Origin: Deltaproteobacteria bacterium
Lineage (GTDB): Bacteria; Desulfobacterota; Desulfobacteria; Desulfobacterales; Desulfosalsimonadaceae
Assembly (NCBI GenBank): GCA_013151835.1
Contig: JAADHK010000010.1
Location: 1-41,070, forward strand
Direction of reading: 5' to 3'
DNA: 41,070 bases
Shown in pieces: positions 17,939 through 26,108 of the stretch. The notes beneath the pieces are model-generated. The model searched no databases and was not told the DNA's origin. It was given only the letters and a program-made list of their open reading frames with translations. The translations under genes were made by a program, and so were the position numbers. Within the stretch, counting starts at the first letter, position 1; each line of letters starts with the position of its first letter.

Positions 17939-19792
17939 TCATCCGCCGAATGAGGCCTCTTCCATCTCCACCGCAGCCTTTGACGTGGCCTCGATGGCGT
18001 CCATCCGCCCCATGGTCACGGGAAGCATGCTTTCAATGAAAAAACGGGCGGTTTTAACCTGGCCGTCGTAAAAAGCGGCATTCTTGTTCTTTTTTATCTT
18101 CTCAGCCCTTTGCGCGTCATCGAGTTCGGACACAATCTTTTCAAGTCCGGGAAAAGCCGCCACTGCCCGCCACAGAAGCATCCATCCCATGATAACATCT
18201 CCCATGGCGTCAAGAAACGGCATGGCATGGGCGAACGCAGACTTGAATTCAAGCGACATGGCGGTCTTGCCCAAATGCATGGCAACCGAACCCAGCCGGT
18301 TTACGGCCTCTTCCAGCTTTACCGCAAGATCACTCAAGCCTTCATTTTCCTTGGCCGCTGCAATCACCTTCTGGATTTCCATTAGAAACTGCATGAAGAC
18401 CGCGCCCTTTTTCATTCCCATCTTTCTTCCCAGAAGATCCATGGCCTGAATCCCGTTGGTCCCTTCGTAGATGGAATTGATTTTAGAATCGCGCACGAGC
18501 CGCTCGACGGGATAGTCCTTTGTATATCCGTAACCCCCGTATACCTGCATGGCCATGACAGCACACTCAAACCCCCGGTCCGAGCAATACGACTTGACAA
18601 TCGGGGTCAAAAGCCCTGTCAGATCGGAAATCTTTGTCTTTTCATCGTCATCGGAAGCCGTCTCCTCCCGGTCAAACAGATAGGAAATATAATAAACCAG
18701 GCTGCGCATCCCTTCCGTATACGCCTTCATGGTCATGAGCATCCTTCTTACATCCGGATGGCGGATGATGGAAACGGGCTTTGCCTCCTTGTTGAGCATA
18801 TCGGCGAGATCCCTGCCCTGGATGCGCTCCCTTGCATAATTAACCGCGTAAAGATACGCGCAGGACGCATTGAAAAGCCCTATGGCTCCTACCCCGAGGC
18901 GGGCTTCGTTCATCATCTGAAACATAACGCGCATCCCCTTGTTTTCCTCACCCAGGAGAAGGCCCCGGCATTTTCCCTTCCCGCCGAATGAGAGCTGACA
19001 GGTGGGACTTGCGTGAAGCCCCATTTTTTCTTCTATGGCGGTGCAGACGACATCATTGAACTCGCCCTGCGTGCCGTCTTCGTTCACCCAGATCTTCGGA
19101 ACAATGAACAGGGAAATCCCCTTTGTCCCTGCTGGGGCGCCTTCGATGCGCGCCAGAACAGGATGAACGATGTTTTCGGTAAGATCATGCTCTGCGGCGG
19201 TAATAAAAATCTTATTCCCGGTAATGGAATAGGAACCATCCTCGTTTTTCTTTGCACTCGTGGTAAGCGCCCCAACGTCGGACCCGGCCTCGGCCTCGGT
19301 CAGCACCATGGTTCCGGTCCACTGGCCGGAATACATCTTCTTTAAAAACAGCTCCTTTTGCTTTTGGGTCCCAAAGACCTCGATCATCTTGGCGGCCCCG
19401 TGGGTGGCAAAGCCGAAAGCGGCAAAAGAGAAATCCGCGCCAACGATATACTCGGAAGCAGCCTGGGCTATGGTATGCGGCAGGCCCTGCCCCCCCACTT
19501 CCGGGTCCTCGCTCATGGCGATCCATTCACCTTCGCAAAGCAGCTTGTAAGGCCGGTGAAAGCATTCAGGCACCTTTACCTGGTTGTTTTCAAAAACCAG
19601 TCCAACCTTGTCACCTTCCTCGTTAACCGGCAGAATCTCCTTGATGGCAAATTTTCTGGCCTCGTTTATGATCATGTCAAACATCTTCCGGTTCATGTCG
19701 CTGTATCGATCATGAACAATCAGATCATCCACTTTTAGCTGCTCGTAAAGTACGAAATCGATATCCCTTCGGTCGGCTATCTGCTGTGCCAT
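17939..19792 (-). CDS. Acyl-CoA dehydrogenase with extended C-terminal domain (long, DmdC-type family)
   Basis: 617 residues; AAGGAG 8 nt before ATG 19792. Longer than classic acyl-CoA dehydrogenases because it carries the extra N-terminal segment (residues 1-35) and the C-terminal acyl-CoA dehydrogenase-like domain (about 470-600, hydrophobic helices ending VTMGRMDAIEATSKAA) seen in the FadE/DmdC branch. Core motifs: TGTMVLTEAEAGSDVGAL for flavin contact, ITGNKIFITAAEHD, and SIYEGTNGIQ near 443 with the catalytic Glu intact. Expected reaction: FAD-dependent 2,3-dehydrogenation of an acyl-CoA with electrons to ETF. It lies 76 nt downstream of a TetR-type regulator on the same strand, likely one operon and controlled by it. 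Confidence 0.95.
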   Translation of the reverse strand: MAQQIADRRDIDFVLYEQLKVDDLIVHDRYSDMNRKMFDMIINEARKFAIKEILPVNEEGDKVGLVFENNQVKVPECFHRPYKLLCEGEWIAMSEDPEVGGQGLPHTIAQAASEYIVGADFSFAAFGFATHGAAKMIEVFGTQKQKELFLKKMYSGQWTGTMVLTEAEAGSDVGALTTSAKKNEDGSYSITGNKIFITAAEHDLTENIVHPVLARIEGAPAGTKGISLFIVPKIWVNEDGTQGEFNDVVCTAIEEKMGLHASPTCQLSFGGKGKCRGLLLGEENKGMRVMFQMMNEARLGVGAIGLFNASCAYLYAVNYARERIQGRDLADMLNKEAKPVSIIRHPDVRRMLMTMKAYTEGMRSLVYYISYLFDREETASDDDEKTKISDLTGLLTPIVKSYCSDRGFECAVMAMQVYGGYGYTKDYPVERLVRDSKINSIYEGTNGIQAMDLLGRKMGMKKGAVFMQFLMEIQKVIAAAKENEGLSDLAVKLEEAVNRLGSVAMHLGKTAMSLEFKSAFAHAMPFLDAMGDVIMGWMLLWRAVAAFPGLEKIVSELDDAQRAEKIKKNKNAAFYDGQVKTARFFIESMLPVTMGRMDAIEATSKAAVEMEEASFGG

Positions 19793-19868
19793 GGCGTTGC
19801 TCCTTTCGTTTTCGTGAAATGGTGGTTAAAAACAATTCCTTATATTTTTATCCAAAGCAGCCTGATTT

Positions 19869-20498
19869 TCAATCCACTCCGGAAACATCAGCTTGCACCT
19901 TCTTCCCGCAAATTCCGTTAAAAACAATACCGCAAATCTCATCTGTCATACGATGCACGTCCACGCTTCGGCCGAATAAAATCGGGGCGAGCATGGCATG
20001 TTCGATGGCGCCGAATATAATCCTCAAAACCACGGCGGGAGAGATATCCGCCCGTATCTCTCCTTCTTTGATTCCCTTTGCAATAATCCGGATCACCTGA
20101 CGGTTATGGGAGCGGATCAGGTTATATGCATTGCTTTTAAAAAAATCCGTCGAGTTCCTGGCCTCCAGCATCAGCATACGTGCGAGAACCCTATCCCGGT
20201 CATAGGCGGTAAGATAGCAACGGACAAGGGTGCGAAGCCTTAAAGTCGCGCCGGAAGTCTTTTCAAGCTCGATTGATGTCTGATTAATAAAAAGGGAAAA
20301 GGATTCGGCCAGAACCTGGAAGAGAAGATCACGTTTGCTATTGAAATATTTATAGATCAAGCCTTCGGTGACCCGTGCTGTCCTGGCGATTTCAGCTGTG
20401 GTAATGGCGGAAAAATCCCGTGCCTGCAAAAGAGTGGTAAAGGCGGCTACGATCTTGATCCTTCCCGGTGGATGGATATTTTTATTCGATTTGGTCAT
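19869..20498 (-). CDS. TetR/AcrR-family transcriptional regulator
   Basis: 209 residues from ATG 20498; the frame extends to a TTG at 20516 but the ATG is preferred. The helix-turn-helix is at about residues 32-53 (AITTAEIARTARVTEGLIYKYFNSKRDLL), the textbook TetR DNA-recognition segment, followed by an all-helical ligand domain. Directly upstream of the long acyl-CoA dehydrogenase gene and on the same strand, so it probably represses this small operon and responds to an acyl-CoA, as FadR/PsrA-type TetR regulators do (family knowledge; the ligand is inferred). A palindromic site lies about 60 nt before its start. Confidence 0.93.
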   Translation of the reverse strand: MTKSNKNIHPPGRIKIVAAFTTLLQARDFSAITTAEIARTARVTEGLIYKYFNSKRDLLFQVLAESFSLFINQTSIELEKTSGATLRLRTLVRCYLTAYDRDRVLARMLMLEARNSTDFFKSNAYNLIRSHNRQVIRIIAKGIKEGEIRADISPAVVLRIIFGAIEHAMLAPILFGRSVDVHRMTDEICGIVFNGICGKKVQADVSGVD

Positions 20499-20553
20499 AA
20501 TGCCAGAATAAATCAAAGCGGTTGCTAATGAAAACAGATGCCCCGCACTTGCG

Positions 20554-20569
20554 GTAAGTAATGCTTACT
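20554..20569. promoter_or_regulatory. Candidate TetR operator (overlapping palindromes)
   Basis: Two perfect palindromes overlap: GTAAG-N5-CTTAC (20554-20568) and AGTAA-TGC-TTACT (20557-20569). The position, 56-71 nt upstream of the TetR start codon on the minus strand, fits an autoregulatory operator. No second copy was seen in the window. Confidence 0.45.
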
Positions 20570-20625
20570 CAACTGTGTTTCCATTGTCAATAGTTTTGAG
20601 GCGGACTTGAGGGGAAAAAGAGGAA

Positions 20626-20657
20626 GGATGCGGGGAAGATAAACCATCCCCCGCATC
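20626..20657 (-). terminator. Hairpin terminator downstream of the small secreted protein gene
   Basis: GATGCGGGG pairs with CCCCGCATC around a 12-14-nt loop; read on the minus strand the stem is followed by CCTTCCTCTTTTTCC. It lies about 90 nt past the stop of the 20746-21144 gene. Direct repeats GTCATTAACTA (two copies, 20662-20688) lie between. Confidence 0.5.
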
Positions 20658-20745
20658 AATGTCATTAACTAATAGGGTCATTAACTACAGGCACTGGCCG
20701 TTTTATTAAAAAATGTCGAATATGGTAAAAATCGGGGCTGAGGTC

Positions 20746-21144
20746 TTATCGGCAAGCCACCCACACCCGGTCCTTTTGCCAGAATCCGGGACGGGTTTCA
20801 ATCCGTATCCGATGTCCGGGGACCCATTGCTCATAGGCATTATAATGGCCGGGATTCCAGACGGTTTTATATTCTGCCGAAACCCATGTCTTGCGCACCT
20901 TCCAGTAACCGGATCGGTATACGGGGGCCGGGGCGCGATATACGGGACGTTCGATCACCGTCACGCGGGAAGGATAACGCTCTGCTGCGCGATCATGAAA
21001 AATAGCCTGTCCCAGCAGAACCGCGCCCGCACCGATGGCGACACCTTTCCAGATATGCCTCTGTTTTGAACCCGCAAGCGCGGGCTGTGCCAGAAGGGTG
21101 GCACAAAAAACCATTGTAATTGTGGTTATAATAAGCTTTCGCAT
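20746..21144 (-). CDS. Small secreted protein of unknown function
   Basis: 132 residues; GGGGAGG ribosome site 6 nt before ATG 21144. Residues 1-24 are a clear Sec signal ending AQPALAG. The mature part begins with a Gly/Ala hydrophobic stretch (WKGVAIGAGAVLLGQAIF), is basic, and has repeated aromatic motifs spaced regularly: GYWKVRKTWV, KTVWNPGHY, EQWVPGHRI, PGFWQKDRVWV. These W-x-PGH units resemble short YXWGXW-type secreted or outer-membrane proteins. No catalytic motif. Gene stands alone with its own hairpin terminator. Confidence 0.75.
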   Translation of the reverse strand: MRKLIITTITMVFCATLLAQPALAGSKQRHIWKGVAIGAGAVLLGQAIFHDRAAERYPSRVTVIERPVYRAPAPVYRSGYWKVRKTWVSAEYKTVWNPGHYNAYEQWVPGHRIRIETRPGFWQKDRVWVACR

Positions 21145-21219
21145 GATGCACCTCCCCGTGAAGTTTAGTTTACGCCGTTATCTTATCTTGTTTAACCCCG
21201 GAAGTGGAAAAAAGTTTCA

Positions 21220-22431
21220 CTACTTTTCCGGAATACGCCCCAGAAAAAGCGAAAGATGCAACCCCCCGTGAAACAGGGGAAAAGACCGTACGGGAAAGGG
21301 AAGCTGCCCCGCCCATCGCCGGTCCGGGGCCAAAAGCGCCACCCGCCAGTTTTTAAAATCAGCCGAAAGTTTTTCGCCGATTGAAGAAAATAGCTCAATT
21401 CCCTGTTTTTTAGTTGACATGCGCCGGCCATAGGGCGGGTTGATCACCACCAGGCCTTTTGCCGGACCTCCGCTTTTATCCGGCGTTACAGGGGGCGTAA
21501 GATCAAAAAAATCCTTTTGGCGCAGGCAAACCGATTTTAGAAGGCCCCCGGATTCCAGGGCCTGATTCAAACCCTTCACCGCAGTGCCGTCAATATCGGA
21601 CGCAAACACCACAGGCTCATTTAGGGCCGACATCTTCCCGCCCGCAATTTTTCGCATGTAATCCCACCGGGGCCGCCTGAAACACGGCCAGTGCATGAAC
21701 GCAAAATCGCGAAACCACCCGGCGGGAATTTGACTGGAAATCATGGCGGCCTCAAGGCTGAACGTTCCGCTGCCGCACATGGGGTCTATAAGCAGATCGC
21801 CCGGCCGGAATCCGGCCATAAAAAGAATCGCCGCAGAAAGAGTTTCACGGATTGGCGCCCTTCCCCCATGAATCTTAAGGCCCCGCTTATGCAGAAGTTC
21901 ACCGCTGGAATCAAGAGAAATGGTGAAGGTGTCGTCAATGGCTCGGACAAAGATCCTTTGAATCGCTGCCTGATTCAATGCCGGGCCGCAAGGTTTGTCG
22001 TTTTGTGACGAAAGCCCGGCTTCGATCCCCTCCCGCACCGACCCGGCCACGGCATCAGTATGAAAAAGTCTTGAATGCCTTGATTTTACGCTTATTTCCA
22101 TGGGCATACCCGGACAGAGATAAAGCTCCCAGGCCATATCCCTGACTTTTTTCTCAAGACCCCGGAAATTTTCCGCGTGGAAGTTTGCCACGCGCATGAG
22201 TATCCGGTTTGCAGTGCGTAGATGAAGGTTGGCGGAGTAGCAGTCATGCACGTGGCCGGAAAAGGAAACGCCCCCTTTTTCAGGCATGTTAAGTCCATCT
22301 GCGCCAATGCCTAGCCTTGCAAGCTCTTCCACGCAGATCGGCTCGATTCCCGGCGAGACTGAGACATAAAACTCCCTCGACCGCCCGATGACATGCCGTT
22401 TGATCCTTTTTTCAAGCGCGCCTGCTCTCAA
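21220..22431 (-). CDS. THUMP-domain class I rRNA methyltransferase (RlmL N-terminal-domain type)
   Basis: 403 residues starting at TTG 22431; no in-frame ATG lies near the family N-terminus (FYVSVSPGIEPICVEELARLGI), and AAGGG precedes the TTG. A THUMP/ferredoxin-like RNA-binding half (about 20-190, with RTANRILMRV and VKSRHSRLFHT) precedes a Rossmann methyltransferase with the SAM motif DPMCGSGTFSLEAA near 216 and the catalytic NPPYGRR near 331, the N2-guanine/N6-adenine type of active site. Corresponds to the first half of E. coli RlmL, which makes m2G2445 in 23S rRNA; the RlmK half is absent. Cytoplasmic, apparently monocistronic. Confidence 0.92.
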   Translation of the reverse strand: MRAGALEKRIKRHVIGRSREFYVSVSPGIEPICVEELARLGIGADGLNMPEKGGVSFSGHVHDCYSANLHLRTANRILMRVANFHAENFRGLEKKVRDMAWELYLCPGMPMEISVKSRHSRLFHTDAVAGSVREGIEAGLSSQNDKPCGPALNQAAIQRIFVRAIDDTFTISLDSSGELLHKRGLKIHGGRAPIRETLSAAILFMAGFRPGDLLIDPMCGSGTFSLEAAMISSQIPAGWFRDFAFMHWPCFRRPRWDYMRKIAGGKMSALNEPVVFASDIDGTAVKGLNQALESGGLLKSVCLRQKDFFDLTPPVTPDKSGGPAKGLVVINPPYGRRMSTKKQGIELFSSIGEKLSADFKNWRVALLAPDRRWAGQLPFPVRSFPLFHGGLHLSLFLGRIPEK

Positions 22432-22659
22432 ATCCCCGACCCTTCCGGCAATAAACCGGCATTTTATGAAAATAAGGTTTTTCCACCCCTGTTTTCAGGT
22501 TTCCCCTGATTGATTTTTTGAATCCCAGGGGCTAAAAAGAAACTAAACAGTGTTTACACCCTTTACCGATGATTATTTTTAAAACTTGGCTTTTGAGAGA
22601 AATAAACGATTCACATGGAAAAAAACAACCATAAAACGGGAATTCAGGGGGAGAAGAAA

Positions 22660-23559
22660 ATGAAAAAACTATTTGCAAGCATTTTAATGATCATGGCCGT
22701 TTCAGTTATGCTGGTACCGGCTACCGCTCTTGCCGGCGGCAGCAGCAACACCTGCGACACACGTTATCCGGTTGTCATGGCCCACGGAATGGGCGCATCT
22801 GCGGAAATACTCGGCATTGTCGACTATTGGTGGGGTATTCCCGGAGCTCTTGAGGATGAAGGATGTGATGTTTTCATTACTTCCGTAAACGGCATGGACA
22901 GCACCGCAAACAAAGCTGCGGACTTTAAAAACCAGTTCCTTCAGATCAAGTCTCTTACCGGGGCCTCCAAGCTGAACGTTATCGGCCATTCCCACGGTAC
23001 GCTCTATACCCGTTACGCAATATCCAATCTAGGACTTTCCCCTTACGTCGCAACTTACACCAGCATCGCCGGTCCACACCGGGGCAGTTCGATGGCCGAC
23101 CTTATAATGTTCGGCACGAGCAGTACAGTAAGAAACGTACTTGGTTCCTCGCTTGACTTTGTTTATGCTTTTGTCTTCGGCGACACCAACCCGCAGAGCA
23201 TTCAGAACGGATATGACGTGTGCACGGGCTACATGATCAACACCTTTAATCCCAACACCCCGAATATGCCGGGAATATACTACCAGAGCTGGGCCGCCAA
23301 GGCCAAAATATCCTGCCCGTCGATTATCCTCGAACCCTCTTGGCTTTATATCCTTACCCAGGAAGGCGCGAATGACGGCCTGGTCAGTGTCAACAGCGCA
23401 AAATGGGGAAGCTTCCGGGGTATTGAAGACGCAGCCTGGTACAGCGCCGGCTGTGACCATTTAAACATCGTGGGCCAGCTTTTCGGCATCACCCCCGGGT
23501 TCGATGCTCCCGGCTTTTATGTAGACATCGTGTCTGAACTCAAGGGATGGGGCTATTAA
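22660..23559 (+). CDS. Secreted triacylglycerol lipase (family I-like alpha/beta hydrolase)
   Basis: 299 residues from ATG 22660, with GGGGGAG 8 nt upstream; an earlier ATG at 22615 would only add a polar leader before the signal. Sec signal residues 1-25 (ATALAG cleavage). Lipase features: oxyanion-hole region VVMAHGMGAS, nucleophile elbow GHSHG with Ser111 (VIGHSHGTLYTRY), catalytic Asp near 238 (GANDGLVSV) and His near 267 (DHLNIVGQ). The GHSHG box and the Asp-containing NDGLV loop are characteristic of Pseudomonas/Burkholderia family I lipases, which split long-chain triglycerides outside the cell. No foldase gene is next to it. Releases fatty acids that the neighbouring acyl-CoA dehydrogenases could use (inference). 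Confidence 0.93.
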   Translation: MKKLFASILMIMAVSVMLVPATALAGGSSNTCDTRYPVVMAHGMGASAEILGIVDYWWGIPGALEDEGCDVFITSVNGMDSTANKAADFKNQFLQIKSLTGASKLNVIGHSHGTLYTRYAISNLGLSPYVATYTSIAGPHRGSSMADLIMFGTSSTVRNVLGSSLDFVYAFVFGDTNPQSIQNGYDVCTGYMINTFNPNTPNMPGIYYQSWAAKAKISCPSIILEPSWLYILTQEGANDGLVSVNSAKWGSFRGIEDAAWYSAGCDHLNIVGQLFGITPGFDAPGFYVDIVSELKGWGY

Positions 23560-23607
23560 TCAATCCTAATTCATAACTGGCCCACTCATAACGGGTCTTT
23601 CAATTGA

Positions 23608-23653
23608 TAAAAAAACCCCGGGTTGTGGTTAGTCCACAGCCCGGGGTTTTTGC
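23608..23653 (+). terminator. First of two tandem terminators after the lipase
   Basis: AAAAACCCCGGG-TTGTGG pairs with CCACAG-CCCGGGGTTTTT around a TTAGT loop, with T tail; about 50 nt after the stop codon. Confidence 0.9.
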
Positions 23654-23658
23654 TTTTC

Positions 23659-23705
23659 AATGCCTGTGGAAGCGTACGGCCGTGCGTTTCCACAGGCATT
23701 TTTTA
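23659..23705 (+). terminator. Second tandem terminator after the lipase
   Basis: AATGCCTGTGGAA (from 23659) pairs with TTCCACAGGCATT (to 23700), followed by TTTTAT. Begins 6 nt after the first terminator. Confidence 0.8.
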
Positions 23706-23740
23706 TAGGCGGTGAATGCCCGATTCTGATTTTGTTTTCC

Positions 23741-23770
23741 TTGACAAGCGCTCATCGTCTAACATATGGT
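23741..23770 (+). promoter_or_regulatory. Candidate promoter upstream of the unknown 23893 gene
   Basis: TTGACA at 23741-23746 with TATGGT 18 nt later (23765-23770); a second AT-rich box TATAGTATAAAT follows. Consensus -35, weaker -10. Confidence 0.4.
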
Positions 23771-23892
23771 TTATAGTATAAATTTTTATACGAATAAGTT
23801 ATAGCCACAGCCCCGGCGATAAAAATATGATAAATATGTCCAGGGCATTAAATAAACCCGTGCGCGATCAACCTGACCCAAAAGGAACAACA

Positions 23893-24645
23893 ATGGCGGA
23901 AAACGAATTTTCGGTAGTATATACGGGCAGGATCGCCGAAGGTGAGAATCTCGACAATGTAAAGAAACGACTGTCCCGCCTGTTCAAAAAACCGGAACCG
24001 GTTATTGACAGGCTCCTGAAACCGAATGGATCCGTCATCAAAAAAGGAATCGACAAAAAAACCGCTGAAAAATATCTTAAAGCAATTGAAAAAACAGGGG
24101 CTCTCTGCAAGATTGAGCCGGGGGAACCGGAACATGACGAGACGCCGCCGGCGGAACCTGAAAGACGCGCTGAACCCAGGGTTGTTGTCATTCCTCTTAT
24201 GAAAAAAGGAGACGAGAGATTTTCGCCCAGGCAGGCAGCCGGCATAAGCGGAAGAGACAAGGCAATAATTATAAAGGCGGATGAAGACAGAGCCGTCGCC
24301 TATTCCGGGATCAAAGCCATTGCAGCCTTTGAACGCGCCGAGAGCAATGAAGATGCCATAAATTTCCTGTTTTATACCTCATCCGATGCCCGGCCGTTCA
24401 TATGCGCCATAGAATCCATCTCGTATGATAATTTCCCGGTTAAGATTTTTGAAAAAAGTCTGGCCTCTTTTCGCGGCTTTCTTCACTTCCTGTGCAGCAA
24501 GAACCCGTCTGTAATCCTTGAAGAAACAACCTTTGATTTTCTTTCCGGGAGTTCTCCGCAGAAACTCGATGAAAAAACGATTCTTAAGCTTTCAACCGGA
24601 TTGGGGCAATTGATTGAATCCGGTGATGCCGAGTCTCATACTTGA
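23893..24645 (+). CDS. Conserved-looking hypothetical protein, two-part
   Basis: 250 residues from ATG 23893, with AAAGGAA 6 nt upstream; the frame continues to 23827 without a better site. Residues 5-75 (FSVVYTGRIAEG ... LFKKP ... VIKKGIDKKTAEKYLKAIEKTGALCKIEP) match a small alpha/beta module often found at the N-terminus of proteobacterial proteins of unknown function, with the pattern lysine-lysine-glycine before a helix and GAxCxIE at the end. A Pro/Glu-rich linker (78-95) leads to a soluble domain with no motif I recognise. Not membrane-bound. Its TGA stop coincides with the left edge of repeat A3. No function assigned. Confidence 0.75.
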   Translation: MAENEFSVVYTGRIAEGENLDNVKKRLSRLFKKPEPVIDRLLKPNGSVIKKGIDKKTAEKYLKAIEKTGALCKIEPGEPEHDETPPAEPERRAEPRVVVIPLMKKGDERFSPRQAAGISGRDKAIIIKADEDRAVAYSGIKAIAAFERAESNEDAINFLFYTSSDARPFICAIESISYDNFPVKIFEKSLASFRGFLHFLCSKNPSVILEETTFDFLSGSSPQKLDEKTILKLSTGLGQLIESGDAESHT

Positions 24646-24795
24646 TGATCTCGTAAAAAGTCAGACAACCCGGTAAAGATGGCTAAGTAGAAAGTTCCAT
24701 ATACAAGGCGTAGTGGTGTCGCGAAAGCGGAGCGAGCATTTCGCGACCCGCTACAACGCAGTAGATGGGACTTTTTACGACGCCATCATACTTGA
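24636..24795. repeat. Family A palindromic element copy A3 with flanking 10-bp direct repeats
   Basis: Ends TGATCTCGTAAAAAGTC and GACTTTTTACGACGCCA, body as in A4 but with an internal deletion of about 18 nt (GCGGAGCGAGCATTTCGCG). The direct repeat TCATACTTGA flanks it at 24636-24645 and 24786-24795; the left copy holds the stop codon of the preceding gene. Immediately followed by B1. Confidence 0.85.
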
Positions 24796-24921
24796 CAGAC
24801 TCGTAAAAAATCCGTCTGCGGCGTTGCGCGAGCAGTGAAAGAGCTCGACGTACGAAAAGTACGCCGTCGCCCTTTCCCGGCTCGCGCGCCTTGCATACGA
24901 AGCTTTTTACGAGCCTGTCAA
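24792..24921. repeat. Family B palindromic element copy B1
   Basis: 130 bp. TTGACAGACTCGTAAAAA (24792-24809) and TTTTTACGAGCCTGTCAA (24904-24921) are inverted with one mismatch. Interior shares TCCGTCTGCGGCGTTGCG, GCTCGACGTAC-GAAAA-GTACGCC and GCCTTTCCCGGCTC-type blocks with B2 at 35465-35592. The shared CTCGTAAAAA terminus links families A and B. Confidence 0.85.
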
Positions 24922-24940
24922 TTTTACAGGAAAAAGCACC

Positions 24941-26095
24941 ATGTTTTCAGGCATAACAAAAAGTCTTGGCAGCCGAATCAAGGAAACATCGATAAAGTCA
25001 ATACTCGCAATGGTTAATGCCACGGAGCGCGTCGTTAATAAGGATGCATTGAATCTCACGGGCATGACCGGCCATAGCGTGATTTACAGAGACGACATAT
25101 TGTCGGTACTCCATTACGACCCGCTTGACGAAGAAGAAATCACCATAGGGAACCGAACCATACCGGTCCAAAAATCGACACATAAAACCCCGCTTGTATA
25201 TATCCCTCCCCTTCTCGCGCCGGGATTCGCTTTTGATATCTTCCCTGAACGGAGCCTGGCACGATACTTTCTCGCAAGGGGCTTTGACGTCTTTCTTGTC
25301 GATTTCGGCAGCCCTGATAAAAGCCATTCCCACCTCTCATTTGAAGACTATATCCTGAACTGGATGCCTGCATCCATGGCCGCCATACGAAAAGAATGCG
25401 AATCTGAGGAGTTATCACTTTACGGTTACTGCATGGGCGGCCTCTTCTGCCTGCTGTACACCGCAGTTGCGAATGATATCGCGATAAAAAACATAGTCAC
25501 GGTCGCAAGCCCCATAGATACACACCAGATGGGAGTCGCGGGAAAAGCGCTCTCTATCCTTGCATTGCCGGCTCACAGGCTTGCCCGGATTTTACACTTT
25601 AACCTCATGGACTTAAAACCCGAATTTCTTCACATCCCCGGCTTTCTCGGCACCATCGGATTTCACATGATAAACCCGTTCGGGGTGGTGAAAAGCTATT
25701 GGGACCTTATGTTGAACCTCTGGGACCGGGATTTCGTGACGGCCCACGAAAGCCTGGGCTATTGGATAAACAACCTTCTGGACTACCCCGGGGCAACGGT
25801 TGGCGAACTCATCGTAAAAATAGGACTTTCAAACACCCTGGCCCGAAAAGGCGAGATGGAAATCGGGAAAAAGACCGCAAAGCTTAAGAAAATAAACGCA
25901 TCGCTTCTGGCTGTGGCGGGAAAAACCGATCAGATCGTGCCCGAACGGTCGGCAAAAAAAATCATGGATGTTGTTTCGTCAACGGACAAGACATTTGAGG
26001 TGGTTCCCGGAGGGCATGTGGGGCTTATCATAGGGAGCCATGCCCCGGAAAACCTGTGGGAAATCAGCGCGGACTGGCTGGCAAAAAGATCGTAA
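24941..26095 (+). CDS. PHA synthase-like (PhaC class III-type) alpha/beta hydrolase
   Basis: 384 residues; AGGA ribosome site before ATG 24941. The lipase-like box is GYCMGG with Cys164 as nucleophile, the Gly-x-Cys-x-Gly-Gly signature of polyhydroxyalkanoate synthases rather than Ser esterases. Catalytic Asp near 329 (AGKTDQIVP) and His near 360 (GGHVGLIIG) are in place. PPLLAPGFAFDIFPERSLARYFLARGFDVFLVDFG is the usual PhaC N-terminal motif. It would polymerise (R)-3-hydroxyacyl-CoA into PHA. Class III enzymes need PhaE, and no phaE, phaA, phaB or phasin gene is nearby, so a non-polymer acyltransferase role is possible. Ends 13 nt from the convergent phosphatidyltransferase gene. Confidence 0.85.
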   Translation: MFSGITKSLGSRIKETSIKSILAMVNATERVVNKDALNLTGMTGHSVIYRDDILSVLHYDPLDEEEITIGNRTIPVQKSTHKTPLVYIPPLLAPGFAFDIFPERSLARYFLARGFDVFLVDFGSPDKSHSHLSFEDYILNWMPASMAAIRKECESEELSLYGYCMGGLFCLLYTAVANDIAIKNIVTVASPIDTHQMGVAGKALSILALPAHRLARILHFNLMDLKPEFLHIPGFLGTIGFHMINPFGVVKSYWDLMLNLWDRDFVTAHESLGYWINNLLDYPGATVGELIVKIGLSNTLARKGEMEIGKKTAKLKKINASLLAVAGKTDQIVPERSAKKIMDVVSSTDKTFEVVPGGHVGLIIGSHAPENLWEISADWLAKRS

Positions 26096-26108
26096 AAGCG
26101 GTTACCGG

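Noticed and set aside
21200-21233. Terminator hairpin at the end of the rRNA methyltransferase gene
   Set aside because: A CCGGAA/TTCCGG stem can be drawn, but it overlaps the coding end and has no T run on the minus strand.
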